Shown here piece after piece: positions 1 to 8,500 of a stretch of DNA of 40,695 nucleotides. The stretch is from assembly GCA_037445185.1 (NCBI GenBank), contig JBBIKZ010000006.1, positions 1 through 40,695 of the forward strand, read 5' to 3'. The translations under genes were made by a program, and so were the position numbers. The notes under the pieces were generated by a model that saw only the letters and a list, made by a program, of their open reading frames with translations, did not search any database and was not told the origin of the DNA. Source of the DNA: JANWZL01 sp037445185 (GTDB lineage: Bacteria > Pseudomonadota > Gammaproteobacteria > Burkholderiales > Thiobacillaceae). Numbering within the stretch: the stretch's first letter is position 1; each line of letters opens with the position of its first letter.

Positions 1-79
1 ATTCTTAGAATATTATCAGGTTCTATTTGAACTGATCGGCCGGGGTCCCTGTCCACGGTGTTGTTGTGGTCATGCAACA

Positions 80-784
80 TCAATGGCCCAGATAGGCGGC
101 TTGGATGGCGGGGTCACGCGCCAGCTCGCTGCTGGCGCCCGCCAGGGTGATGGCCCCGCTCTCCATGACATAGGCGCGGGTGCTCACCTGGAACGCCAGG
201 TGGGCGTTCTGTTCGACCAGCAAGAGGGTGACACCCTGGCGGGCGATGGCCTGGATCGTGTCATAGATCTTTTGCACCATGAGGGGGGCGAGGCCCATGC
301 TCGGCTCGTCCATCAGTAGCAGGCGCGGACGGCTCATCAGGGCGCGGCCGATGGCCAGCATCTGCTGCTCACCCCCCGAGAGGGTGCCGGCGATCTGCCG
401 CCGCCTCTCCGCCAGCCGGGGAAACAGTTCATAGACGCGGGCCAGGTCTGCCTCCACCCCGTCGTCCCGCCGCGCGTACGCCCCCATGACCAGGTTCTCC
501 CAGACCTGCAGGCGGGCGAAGATACCGCGCCCCTCGGGCACCAGGGCCACCCCTTCGCGCGCGATACGGTGCGTCGGCAGGCCATCGAGCCGCTTGCCGG
601 CGAGTCGTACGCTGCCATGGGCATGGACCAGTCCGGTGATGCCTTTCAGGGTGCTGCTCTTGCCGGCACCGTTGGCGCCGATCAGGCAGACCAGCTCGCC
701 CTCCGCGACGTCGAGATCGATGCCGCGCACGGCGCGGATGCCGCCATAGGCCACCTTGAGCCCGCGCACCTCGAGCAGAGGCAT
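80..784 (-). CDS. livF: Branched-chain amino acid ABC transporter ATP-binding protein LivF
   Basis: One of the two cytoplasmic ATPases driving uptake of leucine, isoleucine and valine (or related amino acids or amides) through the LivH/LivM channel. The 234-residue protein has the normal LivF length. Visible motifs are Walker A (GANGAGKS, about residue 36), the ABC signature LSGGEQQ (about 135) and Walker B with catalytic Glu (LLLMDEP, about 155). The start ATG overlaps the livG stop in a TGATG junction and is preceded by GGGGAGG inside livG, so translation is probably coupled. It is the last gene of a five-gene operon livK-H-M-G-F. No terminator is visible in the 79 bases between its stop and the window edge, which are noticeably AT-rich. 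Substrate assignment is from family; related systems import amides or urea. Confidence 0.95.
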   Translation of the reverse strand: MPLLEVRGLKVAYGGIRAVRGIDLDVAEGELVCLIGANGAGKSSTLKGITGLVHAHGSVRLAGKRLDGLPTHRIAREGVALVPEGRGIFARLQVWENLVMGAYARRDDGVEADLARVYELFPRLAERRRQIAGTLSGGEQQMLAIGRALMSRPRLLLMDEPSMGLAPLMVQKIYDTIQAIARQGVTLLLVEQNAHLAFQVSTRAYVMESGAITLAGASSELARDPAIQAAYLGH

Positions 785-1548
785 CAGGCGGCCTCCCCGC
801 CCAAATAGGCGGCGATGACCGCCGGGTCACGACGCACTTCCGACGGGCTGCCTTCGGCGATCTTGCGGCCGTAGTCGAGCACGGCGACCCGGTCGCACAG
901 CCCCATGACCAGCTTCACGTCGTGTTCGATCAGCAGCAGGGTGAGTCCCTGGTCGCGCAGGCGCAGGAAGAGCTCCCGCATCTGCTGGCGCTCGGCCGGG
1001 TTCATGCCCGCCACCGGCTCGTCCAGGGCGAGCAGCCGCGGCTCCGTGGCGAGCGCGCGCGCGATCTCCAGACGCCGCTGCTCGCCATAGGCGAGGTGTC
1101 CGGCCAGCGTGCGCGCCTTGTGGCCGAGCCCGACGATATCCAGCAGCTCACGGGCGCGTCGCCGACTGTCCGCCTCCTCCGCGCGCGTGCGCCGGTCGCG
1201 CAGCACCGCCCCCCAGACACCGGCCCGGGTGCGCACATGCCGCCCGACCTGGACGTTCTCCAGCGCGCTCATGTTGGCGAACAGACGGATGTTCTGGAAG
1301 GTGCGGGCGAAGCCGCGCGCGACGATGCGGTGCGGTTTCTGGTTGTGCACCGGCGCCCCGGCCAAGCGGATCTCGCCCGCATCGACCGTGTACAGCCCGG
1401 TCATGCAGTTGAACAGGGTGGTCTTGCCGGCGCCGTTGGGGCCGATCAGGCCGTAGATCTCAGCCGCGCGCACCTCGAGGCTCACCGCCTGCAAGGCCGC
1501 GATGCCGCCGAAGTGCTTGCTCACCGCCTTGACCGTCAGCATGCTCAC
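784..1548 (-). CDS. livG: Branched-chain amino acid ABC transporter ATP-binding protein LivG
   Basis: The second cytoplasmic ATPase of the branched-chain amino acid importer, expected to pair with LivF beneath LivH/LivM. The 254-residue product shows Walker A GPNGAGKT (about residue 37), the signature segment LAYGEQRR (about 155), Walker B LLALDEP (about 178) and the long insert after Walker A typical of LivG. The signature reads AYGEQ rather than SGGQ, which is normal for LivG. The chosen start is a GTG that overlaps the livM stop (GTGA). An in-frame ATG two codons later (1542) is an equally plausible start, and no strong Shine-Dalgarno sequence separates them. Confidence 0.95.
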   Translation of the reverse strand: MSMLTVKAVSKHFGGIAALQAVSLEVRAAEIYGLIGPNGAGKTTLFNCMTGLYTVDAGEIRLAGAPVHNQKPHRIVARGFARTFQNIRLFANMSALENVQVGRHVRTRAGVWGAVLRDRRTRAEEADSRRRARELLDIVGLGHKARTLAGHLAYGEQRRLEIARALATEPRLLALDEPVAGMNPAERQQMRELFLRLRDQGLTLLLIEHDVKLVMGLCDRVAVLDYGRKIAEGSPSEVRRDPAVIAAYLGGEAA

Positions 1549-2660
1549 ACCCTGGTGTCATACAGGCTGGCCTGTTCCTGTTCGGCCACGCCGTCCTCGG
1601 CGTGGAACTCCCGCTTGCGCTGGCGCGACGGGATGAGCCCCTCGGGTCGATAGATCATCATCAGCACCAGGGCCGCGCCAAAGAGCAGCATGCGCAGGTC
1701 CGTAGGCTCCACATAGACCTGGCCGAAGGCGATGCGCTGCCAATCGCCCAGGTAGCGCAGGGCCTCGGGCAGCACGGTGAGCAGCAATGCCCCCAGGATG
1801 ACGCCGGGGATGTGGCCCATGCCGCCCAGCACGATCATGCACAGGATCAGGATGGACTCCCACAGGTTGAAGCTCTCCGGGCTGATGAAGCCCTGGAAGG
1901 CGGCGAATAGCCCGCCGGCCACGCCGCCGAAGACCGCCCCCATGGCGAAGGCGAGCAGTTTCACGTTGCGGGTGTTGATGCCCATGGCGGCGGCGGCCAC
2001 CTCGTCCTCGCGGATGGCGACCCAGGCCCGACCGATGCGCGAGTCCTGTAGCCGGTAGGCGATGAAGAGGGTGACCAGGGTGAAGGCGAGGAACAGGTAA
2101 TAGTAGAAGTGGGCGGAGGAGACGGTCAGCCCCAGGACCTGCTGCGTCTTGCCGAAAGACAGGCCGGCGACGCTCACCGGGTCGATCAGATTGATGCCCT
2201 GGGGACCGTTGGTGATGTTAACCGGGGCGTTGAGGTTGTTCATGAAGATGCGGATGATCTCGCCGAAGCCAAGCGTGACGATGGCCAGGTAGTCACCGCG
2301 CAGGCGCAGCGTCGGTGCCCCGAGTAGGACGCCAAAGACCCCGGCCAGGACCGCACCCAAGGGCAGGATCGCCCAGAACGGCAGATGCAGGCCGAAGTGG
2401 GGGCTGGCCAGCCAGGCATAGAGATAGGCGCCGAGGGCATAGAAGGCGACATAGCCCAGGTCGAGCAGCCCTGCATACCCCACCACGATGTTGAGCCCCA
2501 GGGCGAGGATGATGTAGAGCAAGGCAAAATCCAGCACGCGCACCCAGCTGCGTCCCAGGGCCGCCTCGGTCAGGAAGGGCAGCACCGCGAGCAGCGCCGC
2601 CAGCACGATCAGCGCGGCGAGGGCCGCGGCGCGCGAGCGCGGCAGGGACAGATCAGGCAC
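1545..2660 (-). CDS. livM: Branched-chain amino acid ABC transporter permease LivM
   Basis: Inner-membrane permease subunit forming the translocation channel with LivH. The 371-residue protein has many hydrophobic helices. A conserved LivM stretch lies around residues 45-75 (YIILALGLNIVVGYAGLLDL), and the GINTRNVKLLAFAMGA segment near residue 230 contains the cytoplasmic loop that contacts the ATPases. The C-terminus carries an acidic, Glu/Gln-rich tail of roughly 25 residues after the last helix, which is cytoplasmic and not part of the permease core. The start is GTG and lies 8 bases inside livH; the stop overlaps livG by 4 bases. Confidence 0.94.
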   Translation of the reverse strand: MPDLSLPRSRAAALAALIVLAALLAVLPFLTEAALGRSWVRVLDFALLYIILALGLNIVVGYAGLLDLGYVAFYALGAYLYAWLASPHFGLHLPFWAILPLGAVLAGVFGVLLGAPTLRLRGDYLAIVTLGFGEIIRIFMNNLNAPVNITNGPQGINLIDPVSVAGLSFGKTQQVLGLTVSSAHFYYYLFLAFTLVTLFIAYRLQDSRIGRAWVAIREDEVAAAAMGINTRNVKLLAFAMGAVFGGVAGGLFAAFQGFISPESFNLWESILILCMIVLGGMGHIPGVILGALLLTVLPEALRYLGDWQRIAFGQVYVEPTDLRMLLFGAALVLMMIYRPEGLIPSRQRKREFHAEDGVAEQEQASLYDTRV

Positions 2661-3582
2661 GGCTGGCGACCCGCTCGCCCAGCAGGCCCGAGGGACGGAA
2701 GACGAGCACCAGGATCAGGACGAAGAAGGCGAACACATCCTGGTAATGACTGCCGAGGAAGCCGCCGGTCAGGTCGCCGATGTAGCCGGCGCCCAGGGCC
2801 TCGATCACCCCGAGCAGCAGCCCGCCCAGCATGGCGCCACCGATGTTGCCGATGCCGCCGAGGACGGCCGCCGAGAAGGCCTTGAGCCCCAGCATGAAGC
2901 CCATGTAGTAATGAGCTAGACCGTAGTAAGCGCTCACCATCACACCGGCGACGGCAGCCAGGGCGGAGCCGATCAGGAAGGTGGCGGAGATGACCCGGTC
3001 GACGTTCACCCCCATCAGCGCGGCGACCTCCTTGGACTGGGCGGTGGCGCGCATGGCACGGCCCAGGGACGTTTTCTGCACCAGCAGCCAGAGCCCGGCC
3101 ATGATCAGGAGAGACAGCAGGATGATGAAGATCTGCAGGTCGGTGATGTGCGCGCCCAGGATCGCGTGGCTGTTCTGCGGGATCAGGGGCGGGAAGGACA
3201 CGTACTGACGGCCCCAGATCAGCATGGCGGTATTCTGCAAGACGATGGACACGCCGATGGCGGTGATCAGGGGGGCGAGCCGGGGCGCCCGGCGCAGGGG
3301 CCGGTAGGCCACCTTCTCGATGGTATAGCCCAGGGCCATGCAGGCCGGGATGGCGACCATCACGCCGGCGAGCACCACCAGCAGGCCGGGTAGGTCGAGG
3401 GCGCTGCCGGCGATCGCGCCGATGACCGCCAGCGCCACCATGGCGCCCATCATCGTCACTTCGCCGTGGGCGAAGTTGATCAGCTCCAGGATGCCATAGA
3501 CCATGGTGTAGCCGAGGGCGACCAGGGCGTAGATGCTGCCCAGGACCAGGCCGTTGATGAGCTGCTGGACGAAGATCTCCAC
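2653..3582 (-). CDS. livH: Branched-chain amino acid ABC transporter permease LivH
   Basis: Inner-membrane permease partner of LivM. The 309 residues begin with the canonical LivH pattern (QQLINGLVLGSIYALVALGY) followed by YGILELINFAHGE, which is highly conserved in this family. The EAA-like loop lies near residue 210 (ALMGVNVDRVISATF). The start is GTG with only a weak ribosome binding site. The 111-base gap between livK and livH is the largest in the operon and contains a short TCAG-rich repeat, so livK and livHMGF may be expressed at different levels, as is common for binding-protein-dependent transporters. Confidence 0.95.
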   Translation of the reverse strand: MEIFVQQLINGLVLGSIYALVALGYTMVYGILELINFAHGEVTMMGAMVALAVIGAIAGSALDLPGLLVVLAGVMVAIPACMALGYTIEKVAYRPLRRAPRLAPLITAIGVSIVLQNTAMLIWGRQYVSFPPLIPQNSHAILGAHITDLQIFIILLSLLIMAGLWLLVQKTSLGRAMRATAQSKEVAALMGVNVDRVISATFLIGSALAAVAGVMVSAYYGLAHYYMGFMLGLKAFSAAVLGGIGNIGGAMLGGLLLGVIEALGAGYIGDLTGGFLGSHYQDVFAFFVLILVLVFRPSGLLGERVASRA

Positions 3583-3589
3583 TTCTTCA

Positions 3590-3616
3590 GGGGTCAGCGG
3601 TCAGAGGTCGGAGGAC
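3590..3616. repeat. TCAG-rich intergenic repeat, copy 1
   Basis: The livK-livH spacer contains a run of near-identical heptamer-like units (GGTCAGC, GGTCAGA, GGTCGGA). The 10-mer GTCAGAGGTC recurs exactly in the ftsZ-lpxC spacer near 30338. Both copies sit only in noncoding DNA. I infer a dispersed low-complexity intergenic repeat; no function is evident. Confidence 0.45.
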
Positions 3617-3693
3617 AAGCCATCGCGTGGGGCGGCCTGGCGATCCAGCCCCTGTCGGCCAGGCGAGCAGACTGAAGCCGGTCGGACATCGGG

Positions 3694-4851
3694 TCATTTG
3701 CTACCGACGGTCTTTAGGGCCGCCCACGACCCGTTTTTCACCTGGTAGAGGGTGACCGCACCGCCATCGATGTCGCCCTTGGCGTCGAAGCGGATGCGGC
3801 CGGTCACGCCCATGTAGTCGGTCTTCGGTAGCTCGGCCAGCACCTTGGCCGGAGCGTGGGAATCCGCGCGGCGCATGGCATCCACCAGCACCATCACGGC
3901 GTCGTAGGCGTAGGGGGCATAGACCTGGATCTGGCCGTATTTGGCCTCGAAGCGGCGTTTGAAGTCGGGTCCGCCGGGCATGGCCTCGAGCGGCAGCCCG
4001 GGCGAGGAGGCAGTCACCCCCTCGGCGGCCTCGCCGGCCAACTTGATGAAATTCTGGTTCTGTATGCCATCACCGCCCAGCAGGCGGGCGGTGAGTCCCA
4101 GCCGCTTCATCTGCTGCGCCATGGGTCCTGCCTGCGGGTCCATACCGCCGAAGAAGAGGAGATCCGGATTTTTGCCCTTGATGGCGGTGAGGATGGCGGT
4201 GAAATCGGTCGCGCGATCGTGGGTGTATTCCCGCGCCACGATCTCTGCCCCGGCGGCGCGGGCGGCCTTCTCGAACTCATCGGCCAGCCCCTGTCCGTAG
4301 GCGGTGCGGTCGTCGATGACGGCGATGTTGCGCGCGCCCATGGTCTTGACCGCATATTCGCCGAGGACACGGCCCTGCTGTTCGTCGTTGGCCATCACCC
4401 GGTAGGCGCTCTTGTAGCCCTGGGCGGTGTAGGCGATGGCCGTGGCCGAGGGCGAGATCTGCGGCAGGCCGGCATCGTGGTAATACTTGGAGGCGGGGAT
4501 GGTGGTGCCGGAGTTCAAATGGCCGACGACCGCGACCACACCGCTGTCCACCAGCCTCTGCGCGACGATGGTGGCGGTCTTGGGATCGGCCTGGTCGTCT
4601 TCGCCGACGAGCTCCAGACGGACCGGCTTGCCGCCGAGGGTGAGTCCCTTGGCGTTGATCTCCTCGACCGCAAGCCTCGCGCCGTTTTCGTTGTCCTTGC
4701 CCAGGTGGGCCTGTGGTCCGGTCAGCGGCGCCACCGAGCCGATGCGTACCACCTGCGTGCCGTCGGCCGAGTCCGTTTTCTGGCCACAGCCGGCAAGACC
4801 GATGGCCAGCGCGAGGGTCAGGATGCTGCCGACGAGAGGGACGCTACGCAT
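3694..4851 (-). CDS. livK: Branched-chain amino acid ABC transporter substrate-binding lipoprotein (LivK-like)
   Basis: Periplasmic type I binding protein that captures the amino acid and delivers it to LivHM. The chosen ATG gives 385 residues starting MRSVPLVGS. It is preceded by AGAGG at suitable spacing and followed at once by a lipoprotein signal with lipobox LAGC (Cys22), so the protein should be lipid-anchored. The reading frame stays open 17 codons upstream, but that extension would bury the signal sequence. Family hallmarks are IGSVAPLTGPQAHLGKD near the mature N-terminus, VVAVVGHLNSGTTIPAS and the PYAYDAVMVLVDAM segment near the C-terminus. It heads the liv operon behind an extended -10 promoter. 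Binding specificity cannot be read from sequence; amide or aromatic acid binding proteins share this fold. Confidence 0.92.
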   Translation of the reverse strand: MRSVPLVGSILTLALAIGLAGCGQKTDSADGTQVVRIGSVAPLTGPQAHLGKDNENGARLAVEEINAKGLTLGGKPVRLELVGEDDQADPKTATIVAQRLVDSGVVAVVGHLNSGTTIPASKYYHDAGLPQISPSATAIAYTAQGYKSAYRVMANDEQQGRVLGEYAVKTMGARNIAVIDDRTAYGQGLADEFEKAARAAGAEIVAREYTHDRATDFTAILTAIKGKNPDLLFFGGMDPQAGPMAQQMKRLGLTARLLGGDGIQNQNFIKLAGEAAEGVTASSPGLPLEAMPGGPDFKRRFEAKYGQIQVYAPYAYDAVMVLVDAMRRADSHAPAKVLAELPKTDYMGVTGRIRFDAKGDIDGGAVTLYQVKNGSWAALKTVGSK

Positions 4852-4887
4852 GGATTGCCTCTTCGATGGTGATGCACAAGCCGCGCA

Positions 4888-4896
4888 TTTATACCA
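4888..4896 (-). promoter_or_regulatory. Extended -10 promoter of the liv operon
   Basis: On the minus strand this reads TGGTATAAA, an extended -10 (TGn plus TATAAA, five of six matches to TATAAT). It would start transcription about 30 bases before the livK ATG. No good -35 hexamer is present at 16-18 bases, which fits an extended -10 promoter. It lies immediately after the cytochrome c terminator. Confidence 0.5.
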
Positions 4897-4900
4897 CAGC

Positions 4901-4928
4901 AAAGAAAAAGGCCGGACGTGCCGGCCTT
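4901..4928 (-). terminator. Intrinsic terminator of the cytochrome c gene
   Basis: A perfect 8-bp GC-rich stem (AAGGCCGG / CCGGCCTT) with a 5-base loop lies 20 bases past the cytochrome stop. On the minus strand it is followed by TTTTTCTTT. This is a classical Rho-independent terminator and separates the cytochrome gene from the liv operon. Confidence 0.85.
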
Positions 4929-4947
4929 GTGCGTGACTCGACGCCGT

Positions 4948-5256
4948 TTACTTGAGGGACAGGATCCACTGCACCATGGCCTTGGCGTCGGCGTCAGAGA
5001 CGTTGGGGTGCGGCGGCATAGGGATGTTGCCCCACACACCCTTGCCACCCTTCTTGATCACGCCGACGAGATGCGCCTCGGCCTTGGCGTCACCGGCATA
5101 TTTCTTGGCCATGTCCTTGTAGGCCGGGCCGACGACCTTGCGGCCTTCCTGATGACAGCTCATGCAACCATTTTTCTGCGCCAGCTCCTTGCTGGCGAAG
5201 GCGGCGTTGGCGGACAGGGCCAGCAGGGCGGCGGCGAGGGTGACGGCAGCTTTCAT
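4948..5256 (-). CDS. Periplasmic class I monohaem cytochrome c
   Basis: Small soluble electron carrier, exported by Sec and matured in the periplasm. It has 102 residues with a Sec signal peptide (likely cut after Ala21, giving about 81 residues). The haem site is CMSCH (Cys31, Cys34, His35), and Met80 in IPMPPHP is the probable sixth iron ligand. The size and layout match the cytochrome c551/c552 (c8) group, which shuttles electrons to terminal oxidases, cytochrome cd1 nitrite reductase or peroxidases. The actual partner is not encoded here. A strong GGAGGAG ribosome binding site precedes the ATG. The gene is probably monocistronic, with its own terminator and a TATCAT -10 candidate upstream. 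Confidence 0.93.
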   Translation of the reverse strand: MKAAVTLAAALLALSANAAFASKELAQKNGCMSCHQEGRKVVGPAYKDMAKKYAGDAKAEAHLVGVIKKGGKGVWGNIPMPPHPNVSDADAKAMVQWILSLK

Positions 5257-5300
5257 TCGCTTCTCCTCCAGTGGTGGTTACTTACAATAGTGCGGTGCGT

Positions 5301-5306
5301 ATGATA
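5301..5306 (-). promoter_or_regulatory. Candidate -10 element of the cytochrome c gene
   Basis: On the minus strand this reads TATCAT, five of six matches to the sigma70 -10. It would place the transcript start about 38 bases before the cytochrome ATG. The upstream TTTCAA at 16 bases is a poor -35, so an activator or a different start site is possible. Confidence 0.3.
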
Positions 5307-5315
5307 GTGGACCGC

Positions 5316-7337
5316 TTACTTGTTGAAAATAGCCTGCAGGTCGTCAAATCGTACTATTTCACTTGAGCAATTAACACCGGTACAGACATGCGCGGCGACG
5401 TATGTTCGTACCGGTTTGGCCAGCACATCCGGCAATGCGCCGACATCGGCGGGAATGGCGAGACACAGGGCGGCATCCGGGCAGATCGGCTGCAGGCGGC
5501 GCTGCCAGTCTTCGACTTCCGCCCGCGGCCCGCGCAGCACGACGATGGGCGGCGGGTCCAAGTAGGTGCCGAGTGCGGTGAGCAGGCTGGCGTAGGCGGC
5601 GGGATGGCGCGACATCGCCTCATGAATGCCTGCCAGCGCCCGCGCGGCGGCGCGCAGGTAGCGGCTCTCGCCGAGGAGGTGGCCCAATCTCAGCAGGGCT
5701 GCGGCGGCGATGCCGTTGCCTGACGGCGTGGCGCTGTCGTGCACCGGTTTCGTGCGCTGGATGAGGCGCTCGTGATCGTGGGTCGTGAACCAGAAACCGC
5801 CCCGCTCGCTGTCCTCGAAGCGCGCGAGCAGGGCCTCGGCCAGCGCCTGCGCCCAGGCGAGGTCCTCGGTGCGGAAATGCGCCTGCATCAGCTCCAGCAA
5901 GGCGTCGAGCAGAAAGGCGTGGTCGTCGAGATAGGCATTGAGCCGGGCCTGCCCGCCCTGCCAACTGGCGTAAAGACGGCCGTCCAGCCAGACCCGCTCG
6001 CGCAGGGCATCCACCGCGCGGCGGGCCCGCTCGCCCCAGTCCGGGCGATCGCAACGGCGGGCGGCACGGGCCAGTCCCCGGATCATCAGGGCGTTACAGG
6101 CCGTCAGGACCTTGTCGTCCAGCCCGGGCCGTACGCGGGTCGCGCGGGCGGTGAGGAGCGTGCGACGGGCCCGCTCCAGCCGGGACCAGGCCTCCTCCGA
6201 CGAAATGGCGAGCGCCTGCGCGATCGCGTCGAGGGGGCGGTCGCTGCCCAGGTGCCAGGCACGGCCCTCGAAGTTCGGCGGCGCGTCGAGCCCCCAGCGC
6301 GGGGCGGCGACGGCATATTCCTCGGGTGAGAGCAGGGCCTCGACCGCCTGTGGCGTCCACAGGTAGTAGCGCCCCTCCTCGCCTTCCGAGTCGGCATCCA
6401 GGGCCGACCAGAACATCCCCTCGGGGCTGGTCATCTCCCGATCGAGCCAGTCCACGGTCAGCTCGGCCGCGCGCAGGTAGAGCCGCTCGCCGCTCAGCGC
6501 CCAGGCGTCGGCGTACAGGGCCAGCAGCGGGCCGTTGTCGTAGAGCATCTTCTCGAAGTGCGGGATGGCCCAGCGCGTATCCACCGAATAGCGGTAGAAA
6601 CCGCCGCCGAGCTGGTCCATCAGGCCCCGTTCGGCCATGTTGCGCAGGGTGGCGAGCACCTGTGCGCGCGCCTCGGCATCGCCCGCATGGAGCAGGAAGG
6701 CGAGATCGGCCGGGCGGGGGAACTTGGGGGCACCACCGTAGCCGCCGTGTACCGGGTCGTAGCCCCGCTTCATGTCCCCGATGGCGGTCTGGATGGGGGC
6801 CGCGTCCATGTCGGTGGCAGGCTCGGCGTGCGCCTCGCCCGCCGTCAGGGCAGCGAGCAAGGCGGCGTTCTGGGCCTCGATGTCGGCGCGCCGCGCACGC
6901 CAGGCCTGGGCCACCTGCTCGAGCAGGCCGACGAAGCCGGGCAGGCCGAAGCGGGGCGTCTCGGGGAAGTAGGTGCCGGCGAAAAAGGGGATCTGGTCGG
7001 GGGTCAGGAACACGGTCAGCGGCCAGCCGCCGCTGCGGCCGGTGAGCAGCAGGTGGGCGTGCTGGTAGATCTGGTCGAGGTCGGGCCGCTCCTCGCGGTC
7101 CACCTTGACGTTGACGTAGAGGCGGTTCATCACCGCGGCGAGGGCCGGGTCCGCGAAGGACTCGTGCGCCATGACGTGGCACCAGTGGCAGGAGGCATAG
7201 CCGATGGAGAGCAGGATGGGCTTGTCCTCCGCCCTGGCCCGCATCAGGGCCTCTGCGCCCCAGGGATACCAATCCACCGGGTTGTCGGCGTGTTGACGCA
7301 GATAGGGGCTGGTCTCCTGGCTGAGGCGGTTCGGCAT
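5316..7337 (-). CDS. DUF255 thioredoxin-domain protein (YyaL/SPATA20 family)
   Basis: 673-residue protein of the YyaL/spermatogenesis-associated 20 family. The N-terminal 160 residues form a thioredoxin-like DUF255 domain with the family hallmark CHWCH (Cys50, Cys53) after SIGYAS. The remainder resembles an alpha/alpha-barrel of the N-acylglucosamine 2-epimerase/glycosidase type, with conserved segments such as GGGFYRYSVD and HFEKMLYDN. The family's biochemical role is not established; a redox-linked sugar-modifying enzyme is a guess from the two folds. No signal peptide is visible, so it is probably cytoplasmic. The last roughly 20 codons are clearly less GC-rich than the rest. The start is the canonical family N-terminus MPNRLSQETSPYL, although the ribosome binding site is weak. 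Confidence 0.9.
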   Translation of the reverse strand: MPNRLSQETSPYLRQHADNPVDWYPWGAEALMRARAEDKPILLSIGYASCHWCHVMAHESFADPALAAVMNRLYVNVKVDREERPDLDQIYQHAHLLLTGRSGGWPLTVFLTPDQIPFFAGTYFPETPRFGLPGFVGLLEQVAQAWRARRADIEAQNAALLAALTAGEAHAEPATDMDAAPIQTAIGDMKRGYDPVHGGYGGAPKFPRPADLAFLLHAGDAEARAQVLATLRNMAERGLMDQLGGGFYRYSVDTRWAIPHFEKMLYDNGPLLALYADAWALSGERLYLRAAELTVDWLDREMTSPEGMFWSALDADSEGEEGRYYLWTPQAVEALLSPEEYAVAAPRWGLDAPPNFEGRAWHLGSDRPLDAIAQALAISSEEAWSRLERARRTLLTARATRVRPGLDDKVLTACNALMIRGLARAARRCDRPDWGERARRAVDALRERVWLDGRLYASWQGGQARLNAYLDDHAFLLDALLELMQAHFRTEDLAWAQALAEALLARFEDSERGGFWFTTHDHERLIQRTKPVHDSATPSGNGIAAAALLRLGHLLGESRYLRAAARALAGIHEAMSRHPAAYASLLTALGTYLDPPPIVVLRGPRAEVEDWQRRLQPICPDAALCLAIPADVGALPDVLAKPVRTYVAAHVCTGVNCSSEIVRFDDLQAIFNK

Positions 7338-7615
7338 GGCGGACTTTGGTTGGTGGCATGCAGTCTAGGGGATGGGGTATGCGTTGACATGGACGTGCAA
7401 CCAACCCTGTGTGGCCATAAGGCCGCCCTTGCCTGGAAAGCGCCATGCCGGCCAGGAACGGTTCCCCCAGCCCCTCCCCCGCTTGCGGGGGAGGGCGGCT
7501 GCGAGGTCGGCTGCATGGACTTTCACGGCAACGAGAAATCTGCGCTGAAGACAGGCCCGCACAAGCCGCACCAGGACCGTCGATGCATCCGCGCCACAAA
7601 CCCCGAAACCGCCGC
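7338..7615. other. Intergenic region with one strong hairpin
   Basis: No credible gene lies in this 278-base spacer between the DUF255 gene and the fructosamine-kinase-like gene, both on the minus strand. It contains the hairpin at 7472-7495 and no clear promoter match. The open frames here have no family features and no ribosome binding sites. Confidence 0.6.
7472..7495. repeat. GC-rich intergenic palindrome (REP-like)
   Basis: A perfect 11-bp inverted repeat, CCCTCCCCCGC and its complement, is separated by TT. On neither strand is it followed by a T tract, so it is not a standard intrinsic terminator. Its form resembles the CCCTCCCC...GGGGAGGG palindromes scattered between genes of many high-GC proteobacteria. 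It could still stabilise or attenuate the transcript end of the upstream gene. Confidence 0.55.
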
Positions 7616-8491
7616 TCATGCCCTCAAGTGCGCCAGCAGGGCATCCGTCATGCGCTCGGCCTGGCCGAGATAGCCCCCGCCGAACAGGTTGTAGTGATTG
7701 AGCACGTGGTAGAGGTTGTAGAGGTCCTTGCGCACGCGGTAGCCCACCTCCAGCGGCCAGGCCTCGCGGTAGGCGGCGTAAAAATCGCCGGGATAGCCGC
7801 CGAAGAGTTCGGTCATGGCCAGGTCCGCCTCGCGGTCGCCGTAGTAGACCGCCGGGTCGAAGATCACCGGCTCGCCCTGGCAATAGCCGTGGTTGCCGCC
7901 CCAGAGGTCGCCGTGCAGCAGGGAGGGCGGGGGCCGATAGCCGGGAAAGAAGCCGGCCAGACCGTCGAGCAGGCGTTCGCCCCGTTCGATCAGCCGGCGC
8001 GGCGCGCCGTGTCGGGCCGCCAGGGCATATTGGTAGCCGAGGCGATGCTGGCGGTAGAACGCGATCCAGTCCGCGCAGGGGGTGTTGACCTGCGGCGTGC
8101 TGCCGATGGTGTTGTCCCGGTGCCAGCCGTAGCGGTCCCAGCTGTGGCGGTGCAGGGCGGCGAGGCGCCGGCCCAGCTCGTCGGCGCTGCCGCGGCCACC
8201 CATCTCCAGGTATTCCAGCACCAGCCAGGCCTCGTCGCCGCTCGCCCCGCTGCAGATCGGCGCGGGGACACGCACCGTGCCGGTGGCCCGGATCGCCTCC
8301 AGGCCCTCGGCCTCCGCCTCGAACATGGCGAGATGGCGGGCGCGGTTGGTCTTGACGAAATAGCGCCGGCCATCGCTGCCCTCGACGACGCGCGCCGCGT
8401 TGATGCAGCCGCCGCCGGCGCCGCGGTCGGCGCGGGGGATGAACGGCTTGCCGGTGGCCCGTTCGATGGCCGCGGCGAGGGCGGCGTTCAA
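7616..8491 (-). CDS. Fructosamine kinase family protein
   Basis: 291-residue member of the fructosamine/ketosamine-3-kinase family, which phosphorylates sugar adducts on protein amines so that they fall off (deglycation), or acts on related small ketosamines. The ATP-binding lysine sits in RRYFVKTNR (about residue 47). The catalytic loop HGDLWGGN lies near residue 192 and the metal-binding DPAVYYGDRE near 210; all are intact. The start is TTG with AAGG upstream, placed only 9 bases after the stop of the DUF971 gene, so the two are likely cotranscribed. Bacterial substrates are mostly unproven; by family this is a repair or detoxification enzyme. Confidence 0.9.
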   Translation of the reverse strand: MNAALAAAIERATGKPFIPRADRGAGGGCINAARVVEGSDGRRYFVKTNRARHLAMFEAEAEGLEAIRATGTVRVPAPICSGASGDEAWLVLEYLEMGGRGSADELGRRLAALHRHSWDRYGWHRDNTIGSTPQVNTPCADWIAFYRQHRLGYQYALAARHGAPRRLIERGERLLDGLAGFFPGYRPPPSLLHGDLWGGNHGYCQGEPVIFDPAVYYGDREADLAMTELFGGYPGDFYAAYREAWPLEVGYRVRKDLYNLYHVLNHYNLFGGGYLGQAERMTDALLAHLRA

Positions 8492-8500
8492 GGCGGTGCC

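Noticed and set aside
1..79. Mobile element end or attachment site at the AT-rich window start
   Set aside because: Only a trivial 5-bp palindrome (ATTCT/AGAAT) is present, with no duplicate or integrase in view.
7472..7495. Intrinsic terminator
   Set aside because: The stem is strong but no T tract follows on either strand, so I list it as a palindromic repeat.
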